NCBI GenBank assembly: GCA_016187835.1
Contig: JACPIY010000026.1
Span: 1 to 46,393 of the forward strand
Direction of reading: 5' to 3'
From: Deltaproteobacteria bacterium
GTDB taxonomy: Bacteria > Desulfobacterota_D > UBA1144 > Nemesobacterales > CSP1-2
Length of the DNA: 46,393 bases
Positions 37,739-46,393 of the stretch are shown here, one piece after another. How positions within the stretch are numbered: position 1 is the first letter of the stretch; every line of letters begins with the position of its first letter. Under the pieces are notes generated by a model that did no database searches, had not been told where the DNA came from, and saw nothing but the letters and a program-made list of their open reading frames with translations. Position numbers and translations under genes: made by a program.

Positions 37739-40606
37739 TTATAATAAAACCTTCCTCAAATAAATCCCCGTGTATGATTCTTCGACTTTAGCGATCTCTT
37801 CGGGCGTACCCTGGGCAACGATGTATCCGCCTTCGTCGCCTCCTTCCGGTCCCAAGTCTATTACATAATCGGCGGATTTTATAACGTCGAGGTTGTGTTC
37901 AACTATGATTACAGTATTTCCCGCGTAGACCAATTTGTTTAAGACTAACAGAAGTTTCTTTATATCTTCCGTGTGAAGTCCCACAGTGGGTTCATCGAGA
38001 ATATAAAGAATATCTCTTCCGTTCCTTCGACCTGGCTCAGGACGGGCTTTTCTTCCGAGTTCTCTGGCGATTTTTATTCTCTGTGCTTCTCCGCCTGAGA
38101 GGGAAGGGGCGGGTTGGCCGAGCTTCAGATAGCCGAGTCCTACATCTTGAACTATTTTTAATTTTCTAAGAAGCGGTGGAACTCCGGTGAAAAAGATAAG
38201 CGCCTCATTAATTGTGAGGTCAAGAATCTCATCTATATTTTTTTCCTTGTATCTAACCTCAAGCACTTCTTTTTTAAATCTTTTACCTTTGCACACCTCG
38301 CAGGTTACATATACATCTGCAAGAAAGTGCATTTCGATCTTTTGTCTTCCCTCGCCCTCACAGATTTCGCATCTTCCCCCAGGGACATTGAAAGAAAAAT
38401 GTGAAGGCGAAAGCCGCCTTGACCTGGCTTCCCATGTATCAGACATGACCTTTCTAATGTCATCATAGGCCTTGATATATGTTACGGGATTTGACCTGGA
38501 GCTTCTTCCAATCGGCGTCTGGTCGAGCATCACGACATCTGAGAGATAGGATATGCCCTGAATTTCTTTGAACTTGCCAACCCTTTCTATCTCGGTATGG
38601 AATCTTCGAGCCAGGGCGGAGTAGATGACATCTTGAATAAGTGAACTTTTCCCGGAACCTGAAACTCCGGTCACGCAAATAAAGGTTCCTAGAGGAAGTG
38701 AGACTGTGATGTTTTTTAGGTTGTTCTCCGATGCCCCGACGATGGCTAGTTTTTTCCCGTTCCCTTTTCTCCTTTTTGCCGGGATTCGAATACCTTGTCT
38801 CTGTGTCATATAGAGTTTTGTGAGGGACTCTTTATATAGGTTCGGCCTTGTGTCAAGCTTGTCCTGAGTGCTTCCGCTGCGATCGTTGTTAACTCCGTTG
38901 AAGAGCCTGTCCTGAGCGATGTCGAAGGGCTCGGTAGTCACGACGGGTTGGTTGATAAACTTCTCTAAGGAGCCTTGATATACAACCTCTCCTCCCTTTT
39001 CTCCAGCCAGAGGACCTAGTTCAATTATATAGTCCGAAGAACGTATCATCTCGGAATCGTGTTCAACGACTACAACTGTATTGTTTCTATCTCTCAGCTC
39101 TTTGATAATTGAAACCAGGCGGCTTATATCCCGTGGATGCAGTCCGATTGAAGGCTCATCCATTATATAAAGTGTTTCGGTCAGGCTTGAGCCGAGCTGA
39201 CATGCAAGATTTACCCTTTGGGATTCACCGCCTGAGAGGGTTTTTGTGAGTCGAGAAAGGCTGACGTAGTCCAAGCCCACCTTTATTAGAAAATCAATTC
39301 TCGACCTGATTTGCTTAATAATCTCTTTTGAGATTTCCTTTTCGTAATCGCTGAGAGTTAAATTCTCAAAAAATTTCCTTAGCTCCTTAATGGCAACCTC
39401 TGTAAGTTCTGAAATTTTCTTTGATCCTACTTTTATCAAGAGAGCTTCTGGTCTTAGCCTGCTTCCATTACAGCTCGTGCAGGTAAAGGCCGACCTGTAT
39501 TTACTCAAAAATACCCGCACGTGCATTTTGTAGCTTTTCTCTTCCATGTACCTAAAATATCCCTTTACGCCTGGAAATCTGCCGTCGCCTTCAAATATCA
39601 GTTTTTTTGCTTCCTCCCCAAGGTTTTTATATGGAGTGTTTATATCAATTCCTTTTGTACGCGCAAATTGGAGGAGTTGTTTCATTTCGTGTTTGAGCGA
39701 GGGTTTTGTAAGCGGCTCAATTGCCCCTTGAATCAGGCTTTTTTCAGGATTCGGGACTACCAGGTCCGGGTCTACCTGGAGTATGTTTCCAAAACCTCGA
39801 CATGTGGGACAAGCTCCTTGCGGGCTGTTGAAGGAAAAAAGAAGGGGAGTAGGTTCGCTAAATTTCGTCTGGCAGTATGGGCATTCAAGCTCTTTTGAAA
39901 ATTTGTGAATATCGCCCTCTAGGATATGTATATAGACGTATTTGTTTTGAGAAAAAGCTACTTCAAGTGAATCTATAATTCTGGAAATCGAGTCGTTGGT
40001 TATAACTACTCTATCTACGACTATTTTTGAGTCTTCCGGCAACGTTGAAACTTCTTCGAGGTCTAATATTTCATCTTTGATTATGACTCTTGTAAATCCC
40101 TTGGAAAGAAACTCTGCAGGAGAAATTTCACCCATTCCTTCCAGGGGGAAAGTTATTATGGCCCTTTGACCTTTGTTATTTTTTAGCAGTTCTTCCGCCA
40201 TATTCTGAGGAGAGCTATGCTTTACCTCTCGTTCACAATTTGGGCAGAAAGTATTTCCTATTTTTGCGAAGAGAAGCCTGAGGTAATCGTAAATTTCCGT
40301 AGTGGTTCCTACTGTGGAACGTGAATTTTTAACCTGGTTTCTGCTTTCAATCGCAACCGCTGGGGGGAGGCCCGTAATGTCATTCATTTGAGGTCGGTCA
40401 ACACGCTCAAGGAATTGTCTTGCATAGGTTGAAAGACACTCAACGTATCTTCTAAGCCCCTCGGCATAGATCGTATCTAGGGCAAGTGAGGATTTCCCGG
40501 AACCGCTTAAGCCGGTAATAACAGTGTACTTATGCCAGGGGATAGAAACGTTAATGTTTTTTAGATTATTTTCCCTTGCACCCAGTACGGTTATTTCATC
40601 ATGCAT
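37739..40606 (-). CDS. uvrA: excinuclease ABC subunit A, with repeat-derived insertions
   Basis: VITGLSGSGKSSLALDTIYAEGLRRYVECLSTYARQFL, ABC signatures LSGGESQRVNLA and LSGGEAQRIKIA; start taken at MHDEITVLGARENN. Confidence 0.95.
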   Translation of the reverse strand: MHDEITVLGARENNLKNINVSIPWHKYTVITGLSGSGKSSLALDTIYAEGLRRYVECLSTYARQFLERVDRPQMNDITGLPPAVAIESRNQVKNSRSTVGTTTEIYDYLRLLFAKIGNTFCPNCEREVKHSSPQNMAEELLKNNKGQRAIITFPLEGMGEISPAEFLSKGFTRVIIKDEILDLEEVSTLPEDSKIVVDRVVITNDSISRIIDSLEVAFSQNKYVYIHILEGDIHKFSKELECPYCQTKFSEPTPLLFSFNSPQGACPTCRGFGNILQVDPDLVVPNPEKSLIQGAIEPLTKPSLKHEMKQLLQFARTKGIDINTPYKNLGEEAKKLIFEGDGRFPGVKGYFRYMEEKSYKMHVRVFLSKYRSAFTCTSCNGSRLRPEALLIKVGSKKISELTEVAIKELRKFFENLTLSDYEKEISKEIIKQIRSRIDFLIKVGLDYVSLSRLTKTLSGGESQRVNLACQLGSSLTETLYIMDEPSIGLHPRDISRLVSIIKELRDRNNTVVVVEHDSEMIRSSDYIIELGPLAGEKGGEVVYQGSLEKFINQPVVTTEPFDIAQDRLFNGVNNDRSGSTQDKLDTRPNLYKESLTKLYMTQRQGIRIPAKRRKGNGKKLAIVGASENNLKNITVSLPLGTFICVTGVSGSGKSSLIQDVIYSALARRFHTEIERVGKFKEIQGISYLSDVVMLDQTPIGRSSRSNPVTYIKAYDDIRKVMSDTWEARSRRLSPSHFSFNVPGGRCEICEGEGRQKIEMHFLADVYVTCEVCKGKRFKKEVLEVRYKEKNIDEILDLTINEALIFFTGVPPLLRKLKIVQDVGLGYLKLGQPAPSLSGGEAQRIKIARELGRKARPEPGRRNGRDILYILDEPTVGLHTEDIKKLLLVLNKLVYAGNTVIIVEHNLDVIKSADYVIDLGPEGGDEGGYIVAQGTPEEIAKVEESYTGIYLRKVLL

Positions 40607-41369
40607 GCTCAGAACCCGCCTTCTCCGTATCGAGTATTGTTTGTATCTCGGATAGATTCTTGACGCTAGTGACCTGAGTTTCGTCGGGTCCGTCAATCTC
40701 ACTTTTATTCAACCATAGAACATCCAGGCCTGCATTTAGTCCCCCCATCACGTCAGAACCGTACAGGTCGCCGACGTGTATTGCCTCGGAGGGAGATAAG
40801 TTGAGCTTGGCAAGCACAAAGTGGAACATACGTGAATCAGGTTTTATAAAACCTAGATTTGTCGAATCGGCAATTATATCAAAGTATTTTCTGATCCCAA
40901 CTTCCTCGCACTTTTCTTGTGTTTTTCCATCATTATTTGAAATGATTCCCAGGATAAACCCTTTTTCTTTTAATACTTCGAGAAGATTAATTGCTCCAGG
41001 AAGAGCGGTTCTACTGAATTTAATTTCTTTTAATTCCATTCTCATTTTTGCGCGAATGGCATAAGGGTCTCCGTCTAGGGAAAGGTATCTACATAAGATC
41101 GGGAAAAACCATTCGCCGTATTCCTGGGGGGTCATTTCTCCCTTTGTTTTATACTTCTTATAGATTTTATAGTCGGTCTTTACGTAGGCTAACTCAAAAT
41201 CACCGTCTGAGATTGGGTATCCAGCGGCTCTCATTGCTATGGCGACTCTAATCAAATATGAAGGCTTAGTAGACGCCATAGTATCGCCAAAATCGAAAAA
41301 TATCGCTCTCTTAGAGCTTCTCACCATTCCCATTCTCCTATCAGTCGTACAACTTATTATAAAACCCAA
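40599..41369 (-). CDS. HAD-superfamily hydrolase
   Basis: AIFFDFGDTMAS, LGIISNNDG, GFIKPDSRMF, HVGDLYGSDVMGGLNAGLDVLWLN. Confidence 0.88.
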   Translation of the reverse strand: MGFIISCTTDRRMGMVRSSKRAIFFDFGDTMASTKPSYLIRVAIAMRAAGYPISDGDFELAYVKTDYKIYKKYKTKGEMTPQEYGEWFFPILCRYLSLDGDPYAIRAKMRMELKEIKFSRTALPGAINLLEVLKEKGFILGIISNNDGKTQEKCEEVGIRKYFDIIADSTNLGFIKPDSRMFHFVLAKLNLSPSEAIHVGDLYGSDVMGGLNAGLDVLWLNKSEIDGPDETQVTSVKNLSEIQTILDTEKAGSEHA

Positions 41370-41509
41370 AAATCAATGGACTTTCAAGTTGAGAATGCAG
41401 TGCTGTCGTCGGATATTTCTTAACTTATTATGATGATTTTTGATGAAATCTTAGCTCATCCATTGCAGGTTTGGTTTAATCTCATTTTAAAGGAGGAACA
41501 ATAACGGCT

Positions 41510-41935
41510 TTAATCCTCTCCCAGTAATTCAAGGAACTCCGATGGGGAGACTATTTTTATTCCTTTGTAGCTTTTTAGTTCTAGTAGGTCGGTGTCTCCA
41601 CTGACAATATAATCTGCTTCACCTTCTAAGGCTGCTATGAGGACTTCGTTGTCTTGAGGGTCTCTTGTAATTACACTTAGTTTAATCTTCCCAGGAGTTG
41701 TTATACTGTAGTTTATTAGGTTTTTTATGACATTTGTCACTTGTTTGTCTGTGATATGATACTTCTTTTGAATTCTCGGATAACGAAACACACGCTCGAC
41801 TTCGTCAATCAGGATTGGAGAGGTAATTAAAATAAAACGGCCTTTTCTCCACGCTTCCAGAATCATAAAAGGACTGCCAGTATTCCCTATAGCGCCGCTG
41901 ACAATGACGTTTGTATCAAGCACCGTCCTTAGCAC
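41510..41935 (-). CDS. PIN-domain putative toxin
   Basis: MLRTVLDTNVIVSGAIGNTGSPFMIL...DPQDNEVLIAALEGEADYIVSGDTDLLEL. Confidence 0.88.
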   Translation of the reverse strand: MLRTVLDTNVIVSGAIGNTGSPFMILEAWRKGRFILITSPILIDEVERVFRYPRIQKKYHITDKQVTNVIKNLINYSITTPGKIKLSVITRDPQDNEVLIAALEGEADYIVSGDTDLLELKSYKGIKIVSPSEFLELLGED

Positions 41936-41944
41936 TCTTTTTCC

Positions 41945-42223
41945 TTATCCTTTTCTTAACTCCCGGATGGTTTCTTCTATATCCTTTTCGATTTCTTCTG
42001 CTCTTTTATCCTTATTCCGTTTTCTTATTTCATTGAATACGCCAAAATCCACTTCGCGCTGCTTTAGATACGCTTCGTACTCAGACATAGATATAAGGAC
42101 TGCCATAGGTTTTTCACCTCTTTTAATCACAAAGTGGTTACCCTTATAGTAGACCTCCTCTAGAATCTCGCCTAGATTTTTCCTGACCTTGAGAGCGTTA
42201 ATAGCCTTTTGCATATTTATCAC
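41945..42223 (-). CDS. Phd/YefM-family antitoxin
   Basis: ALKVRKNLGEILEEVYYKGNHFVIKRGEKPMAVLISMSEYEAYLK. Confidence 0.85.
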   Translation of the reverse strand: MINMQKAINALKVRKNLGEILEEVYYKGNHFVIKRGEKPMAVLISMSEYEAYLKQREVDFGVFNEIRKRNKDKRAEEIEKDIEETIRELRKG

Positions 42224-42343
42224 TCCTAGCAGAACTTGCTATAATTACATCAACTATGATAACTATAATACTTGATTTTAGCTTCCTTGCCAATCCGATT
42301 AATTTTAGATACCCTTTTCGTGAACTTACGGGGGTTGTAATTT

Positions 42344-43588
42344 ATGTCGAACCTTGAAAGAGTTGACCCGGAAATAGCAAAAGCAATAAGGTTTGAGACA
42401 GAAAGGCAGGAATGGAAGCTTGAGCTTATTGCTTCTGAGAACTATGTGAGTGATGCTGTGTTGGAAGCATTGGGTTCAGTGCTCACAAATAAATATGCTG
42501 AAGGGCTTCCCGGAAAAAGATATTATGGTGGATGCGAGTTTGTAGACATTGCAGAATCTCTTGCGATCAAGCGAGCAAAGAAGCTTTTTGGTGCAGATGC
42601 GGTGAATGTCCAGCCCCATTCTGGCGCCCAGGCAAACATGGCAGTTTATTTTTCAGCTCTAAACCCCGGAGATACGATTCTCGGAATGAACCTTGCCCAC
42701 GGCGGTCATCTTACGCACGGAAGTCCTGTAAATTTCTCTGGAAGGCTTTATAACGTAGTTCCCTATGGTGTGAGGGAGGATGACAACCTAATAGATTATG
42801 ATGAAGTAAGAGAGCTGGCTCTAAAACATCATCCCAAATTAATAGTGATTGGATGGAGTGCATATCCAAGGAAGATTGACTTTAAAAGATTCCGCGAGAT
42901 AGCAGACGAGTGTGGAGCTCTACTCATGGCGGACATTGCTCACCCCGCGGGTTTGGTAGTTGCAGAGCTTTATCCAAGCCCAATTCCATACTGCGAGTTT
43001 ATAACCACTACAACTCATAAAACGCTTCGAGGTCCGAGGGGCGGTATGGTTATGATGAAAGCGGATTATGAGAAGACGGTAAACAGCAGGGTTTTCCCAG
43101 GCACACAGGGCGGCCCTCTTATGCACGTAATCGCTGCGAAGGCCGTCGCATTCCATGAAGCGCTCCAGCCGAGTTTTATCGAGTATCAAAATCAGATTGT
43201 GAAGAATGCAAAGACACTTGGTGAGTGCCTGAAGGAAAGGGGATTTAGGCTCGTCTCAGGTGGAACGGATACGCATCTAGTTCTTGTAGACCTAAGAGAT
43301 ACGGAAATTACAGGCAAAATTGCTGAGGAAACCCTTGAGAAGGCAGGTATTACAGTAAACAAAAATGCTATTCCATTTGATCCGAGGCCCCCTGCAGTGG
43401 CGAGTGGAGTGAGAATAGGAACCCCCGCGGTTACTACCCGGGGAATGAAAGAGGGAGAAATTGAAACCATTGCGGGCTTCATCTACGAAGCTTTAAACAA
43501 TGTTAATAATGAGAAAGTACTTTCAAGAATACAAGAGGATGTCAGAGAGCTTTGCAACAAATTTCCTATTTATCGGCATAGATTATGA
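42344..43588 (+). CDS. glyA: serine hydroxymethyltransferase
   Basis: [65 protein letters not shown]. Confidence 0.97.
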   Translation: MSNLERVDPEIAKAIRFETERQEWKLELIASENYVSDAVLEALGSVLTNKYAEGLPGKRYYGGCEFVDIAESLAIKRAKKLFGADAVNVQPHSGAQANMAVYFSALNPGDTILGMNLAHGGHLTHGSPVNFSGRLYNVVPYGVREDDNLIDYDEVRELALKHHPKLIVIGWSAYPRKIDFKRFREIADECGALLMADIAHPAGLVVAELYPSPIPYCEFITTTTHKTLRGPRGGMVMMKADYEKTVNSRVFPGTQGGPLMHVIAAKAVAFHEALQPSFIEYQNQIVKNAKTLGECLKERGFRLVSGGTDTHLVLVDLRDTEITGKIAEETLEKAGITVNKNAIPFDPRPPAVASGVRIGTPAVTTRGMKEGEIETIAGFIYEALNNVNNEKVLSRIQEDVRELCNKFPIYRHRL

Positions 43589-43589
43589 G

Positions 43590-43782
43590 ATTACAAATTA
43601 CAAATCTTAAATCACAAATAATGAAAAACAAACACCAAATCACAAATCCCAAATTTCAAATGAAAGGAATTTACCTTATTATTTGTTATTTGGAATTTGC
43701 TTATTGAGATTTGCCTTTATTGTTTGGTGTTTGGAAATTGGAATCTGTTTGTGATTTGGAATTTGATTATTGGTGCTTGTTC
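43590..43782. repeat. AT-rich 'caaattcca/tggaatttg' interspersed element, copy 2
   Basis: acaaatcttaaatcacaaat...tttggaattggaatctgtttgtgatttggaatttgattattggtgcttgttc; reverse complement resembles 10878-11010. Confidence 0.7.
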
Positions 43783-43787
43783 ATAAG

Positions 43788-44330
43788 ATGAAATGTCCTT
43801 TTTGCTCAGATCAGAGAAATAGAGTAATTGATTCGCGTCTCGGAAAAGACGGCGTAGCCATAAGAAGACGGAGGGAGTGCCTTGAGTGCAAAAGGCGTTT
43901 TACTACATATGAGCGCGTAGAGGAAGTAGATTTATTGGTAGTAAAGAAGGACGGGAGAAGAGAGCCTTTTGACAGGCATAAGATAAGTGACGGCATGCTC
44001 AAAGCCTGTGAGAAGAGGCCAATAAGCGTAAATATTATTCAGGATTTTGTCTCTGAGCTTGAAAGGGAGCTTCAGGAAAGAGGTGAAAGGGAGGTAGAAA
44101 GCCGGGAGATTGGAGAAAGGGTGGTCAAGAAACTCTATGAGCTTGATGAGGTTGCTTATGTGAGATTTGCTTCGGTTTACAGGTCATTTAAAGACATAAA
44201 TCAATTCATGGAAGAATTGAAAGACTTGCTTAAGGACAAGGAAAAGGAGTCTCCCAAATTAACTGAAAAGGTTGATGGATACGGCTCCAAGCCCGCTTTA
44301 GAGCTTATCAAGGGTAAAAGTGAAGAATAG
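43788..44330 (+). CDS. nrdR: transcriptional repressor NrdR
   Basis: [48 protein letters not shown]-cone. Confidence 0.95.
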   Translation: MKCPFCSDQRNRVIDSRLGKDGVAIRRRRECLECKRRFTTYERVEEVDLLVVKKDGRREPFDRHKISDGMLKACEKRPISVNIIQDFVSELERELQERGEREVESREIGERVVKKLYELDEVAYVRFASVYRSFKDINQFMEELKDLLKDKEKESPKLTEKVDGYGSKPALELIKGKSEE

Positions 44331-44333
44331 GGA

Positions 44334-45098
44334 ATGCTTATTGATACCCATGCACATCTGGAAATGCTCGAGGGGGTTCTCGATGTTATCCAAAGAGCAA
44401 GAGACTCCGGTGTAGAGAGAATCCTTGCTGTCTCATCCGATTTGCCATCTTCAAAAAGATCGGTTGAAATTTCCAAAAATTTTCCTGACGTTTTCGCTGC
44501 GGTTGGCATACATCCACATGAAGCATCGAGTCTCAACGATGAACTTTTTTCAGAAATTGAGAGCCTCGCCGGAGAACAAAAGGTTTTAGCAATTGGTGAG
44601 ACCGGTCTTGATTATCACTATATGCATTCACCGCGTGAGGTTCAGATATATTCTTTTAGAAGGCATATTGAGCTTGCAAAAAGAGTTCGTCTTCCTTTAG
44701 TGATTCATGTGCGCGATGCCCACGAAGACGTCCTTGAGGTTCTAAGGGAGGAAAATACACGGGATATGGGTGCGGTTATTCATTGCTTCACGGGTGATTA
44801 TCCAACTGCAAAACAATATATAGATGAGGGATTTTATATTTCATTCTCCGGTGTTCTCACCTTTAAAAATGCAGAAGATATAAGAGAAGCAGCGAGAAAG
44901 ATTCCATTTAAAAGGATCTTGGTTGAAACCGATTCGCCTTATCTTGCTCCAATCCCATTTAGGGGAAAGAGAAACGAGCCTGCTTATGTAAAATACGTAG
45001 CGCAGAAGATAGCAGAGTTGAGAGGGGTTTCACTCGAGGAAATAGAGGAACAAACCACAACTAATGCAAAGAATCTTTTTTCGTTTGATGTGCAGTAG
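44334..45098 (+). CDS. tatD: TatD family metal-dependent hydrolase
   Basis: LIDTHAHLEM, GIHPHEA, AIGETGLDYHYM, IHCFTGD, ETDSPYLAPIPFRGKRNEP. Confidence 0.93.
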   Translation: MLIDTHAHLEMLEGVLDVIQRARDSGVERILAVSSDLPSSKRSVEISKNFPDVFAAVGIHPHEASSLNDELFSEIESLAGEQKVLAIGETGLDYHYMHSPREVQIYSFRRHIELAKRVRLPLVIHVRDAHEDVLEVLREENTRDMGAVIHCFTGDYPTAKQYIDEGFYISFSGVLTFKNAEDIREAARKIPFKRILVETDSPYLAPIPFRGKRNEPAYVKYVAQKIAELRGVSLEEIEEQTTTNAKNLFSFDVQ

Positions 45099-45182
45099 TG
45101 ATCGACCAAAGTGAAGACCATTATCTGTCATAGTAAATTTGGATGGCGGCTAGTTACCACAGTCCTACATAAGTATATTAGT

Positions 45183-45211
45183 GTAGAGACGACCCGCCGG
45201 GTCGTCTCTAC
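45183..45211. repeat. perfect palindrome GTAGAGACGACCC-GCC-GGGTCGTCTCTAC
   Basis: Same outer arms (GTAGAGACG/CGTCTCTAC) as repeat at 13950-13979. Confidence 0.85.
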
Positions 45212-45237
45212 GAATAAAATCTACATAAAGAAAAGAT

Positions 45238-46209
45238 ATGGCAAGCAAACCAAAAATCGGAATCACAATGGGTGATCCAAATGGAATTGGGCCGGAGGTG
45301 ATCGTTAAGGCCCTGACCTGCAGCGAGCTTCAAGGCTTATGCCAGCCTGTTGTTTTTGGCAGCGAGGAGGTCCTGGAGGAAGCTAAAAAAATTGTTGGCA
45401 TGTCAAGTGTGTTTGATTTTGTCAAAGTTGGCGATTTTGACAGAGCGAGACTAAGACCGGGCAAACCTGACAAAAAGGCGGGAGAAGCCAGTCTTTCTTG
45501 CATAAGAGAGGCAGTTCGGTTTGCTTTAGAAAAGAAGATAGACGCCGTTGTTACAGCTCCGATAACTAAAGAATCAATCCACCTTGCAGGAGCAAAGTAC
45601 CCCGGGCATACTGAGATGCTTCAAGAGCTAACAGGTGCAAAGCGGGTCGCAATGATGTTTGAGGGAGGGAGATTTCGGGTTGTGCTTGTGACGATTCACT
45701 GTGCCCTATCCGAGGTTCCTCGGTTGATCAATCAAGAGAAAATCCTTGCTACCATTGAGCTTACTCACGAATCTTTAATCAATCTCTTCGGCGAGCGAGA
45801 ACCAAAAATAGTTGTTTGCGGCTTGAATCCCCATGCCGGAGAGGCAGGAGCGTTTGGGAACGAGGAAATTTTACATATAGCCCCTGCAATTATGAAAGCT
45901 AGAGAGAAGGGAATAGATGTTTCAGGACCGATGCCGGCAGATACTTTATTTTATTATGCCGCTCAAGGCAGATGGGATGCGGTTATTGCAATGTATCACG
46001 ACCAGGGGTTAATTCCTTTTAAAATGCTCTCATTTGATGAGGGTGTTAATGTAACACTGGGTCTTCCGATTATTAGGACCTCTCCCGACCACGGCACAGC
46101 TTATGATATTGCGTGGAAGGGAAAGGCCAACCCATCTAGCATGATTGCTGCAATAAAGGTGGCGGTTAGTTTAGTCAAGAATAAAAAAGCGGGTCAGAGT
46201 ACAAACTGA
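45238..46209 (+). CDS. pdxA: 4-hydroxythreonine-4-phosphate dehydrogenase
   Basis: IGITMGDPNGIGPEVIVKAL, APITKESIHLAGAKYPGHTEML, GLNPHAGEAGAFGNEE, MYHDQGLIPFK, RTSPDHGTAYDIA. Confidence 0.95.
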   Translation: MASKPKIGITMGDPNGIGPEVIVKALTCSELQGLCQPVVFGSEEVLEEAKKIVGMSSVFDFVKVGDFDRARLRPGKPDKKAGEASLSCIREAVRFALEKKIDAVVTAPITKESIHLAGAKYPGHTEMLQELTGAKRVAMMFEGGRFRVVLVTIHCALSEVPRLINQEKILATIELTHESLINLFGEREPKIVVCGLNPHAGEAGAFGNEEILHIAPAIMKAREKGIDVSGPMPADTLFYYAAQGRWDAVIAMYHDQGLIPFKMLSFDEGVNVTLGLPIIRTSPDHGTAYDIAWKGKANPSSMIAAIKVAVSLVKNKKAGQSTN

Positions 46210-46393
46210 ATTTATAGTGCCTTTATTTATTGTCACTTGCGAACACATTCGCGGAGCCTGCACTGAGAGAATCGAAGTGCTCAGTGTAAGCTCCGTGAAG
46301 CAATCACTTTTTTCGTTCATTTGTTATGTCGAACGCACGTGAGACATCTAGATTTCTCGTTTCACTCGAAATGACAGACTCAGCATCGGATTT

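Noticed and set aside
43590-43782. CRISPR array
   Set aside because: 'caaatnnca' units are irregularly spaced, AT-rich and palindromic; no uniform repeat/spacer pattern and no cas genes in the window.

Overview
The window is a 46.4 kb bacterial chromosomal segment, Desulfobacterota-like by gene content (inference, no taxonomy search run). It holds mostly housekeeping genes: purN, aroF-type DAHP synthase, trmB, aroB, apt, surE, tRNA-Pro(GGG), rnhB, dapA, asd, rpiB, eno, suhB-like, uvrA, glyA, nrdR, tatD and pdxA. These are interspersed with repeats and a few accessory blocks. The most interesting signal is a pair of fluoride (crcB-motif) riboswitches about 15 kb apart. The plus-strand copy (~18318-18382) precedes a CPA2-type antiporter / UspA / DUF211 / VIT-like operon. 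The minus-strand copy (~33539-33600) precedes a tightly packed minus-strand run of about 13 genes: small ORF, coiled-coil paralogue, two HEAT proteins, DUF47/PhoU-like, second paralogue, enolase, two RHH/coiled-coil proteins, two DUF6062-like Cys proteins, metallophosphoesterase and dynamin-like GTPase. Both copies have the same TTGACA-N16-TATATT promoter, so this may be an extended fluoride-stress locus. Other observations are: two sigma-54 (-24/-12) promoter candidates, one with tandem TTGTCA/TGACAA inverted repeats; a sigma-54 activator whose GAFTGA loop reads GVATGV; an ATGA-coupled 31-aa micro-ORF; intergenic-repeat sequence carried in frame inside uvrA (twice) and a phosphoesterase; nested palindromic repeats; an AT-rich element placed just upstream of both surE and nrdR; attC-like sites beside broken accessory genes; and a diacylglycerol-kinase-like gene broken at an A8 run. 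Everything was read by eye; no database or folding calculation was run.
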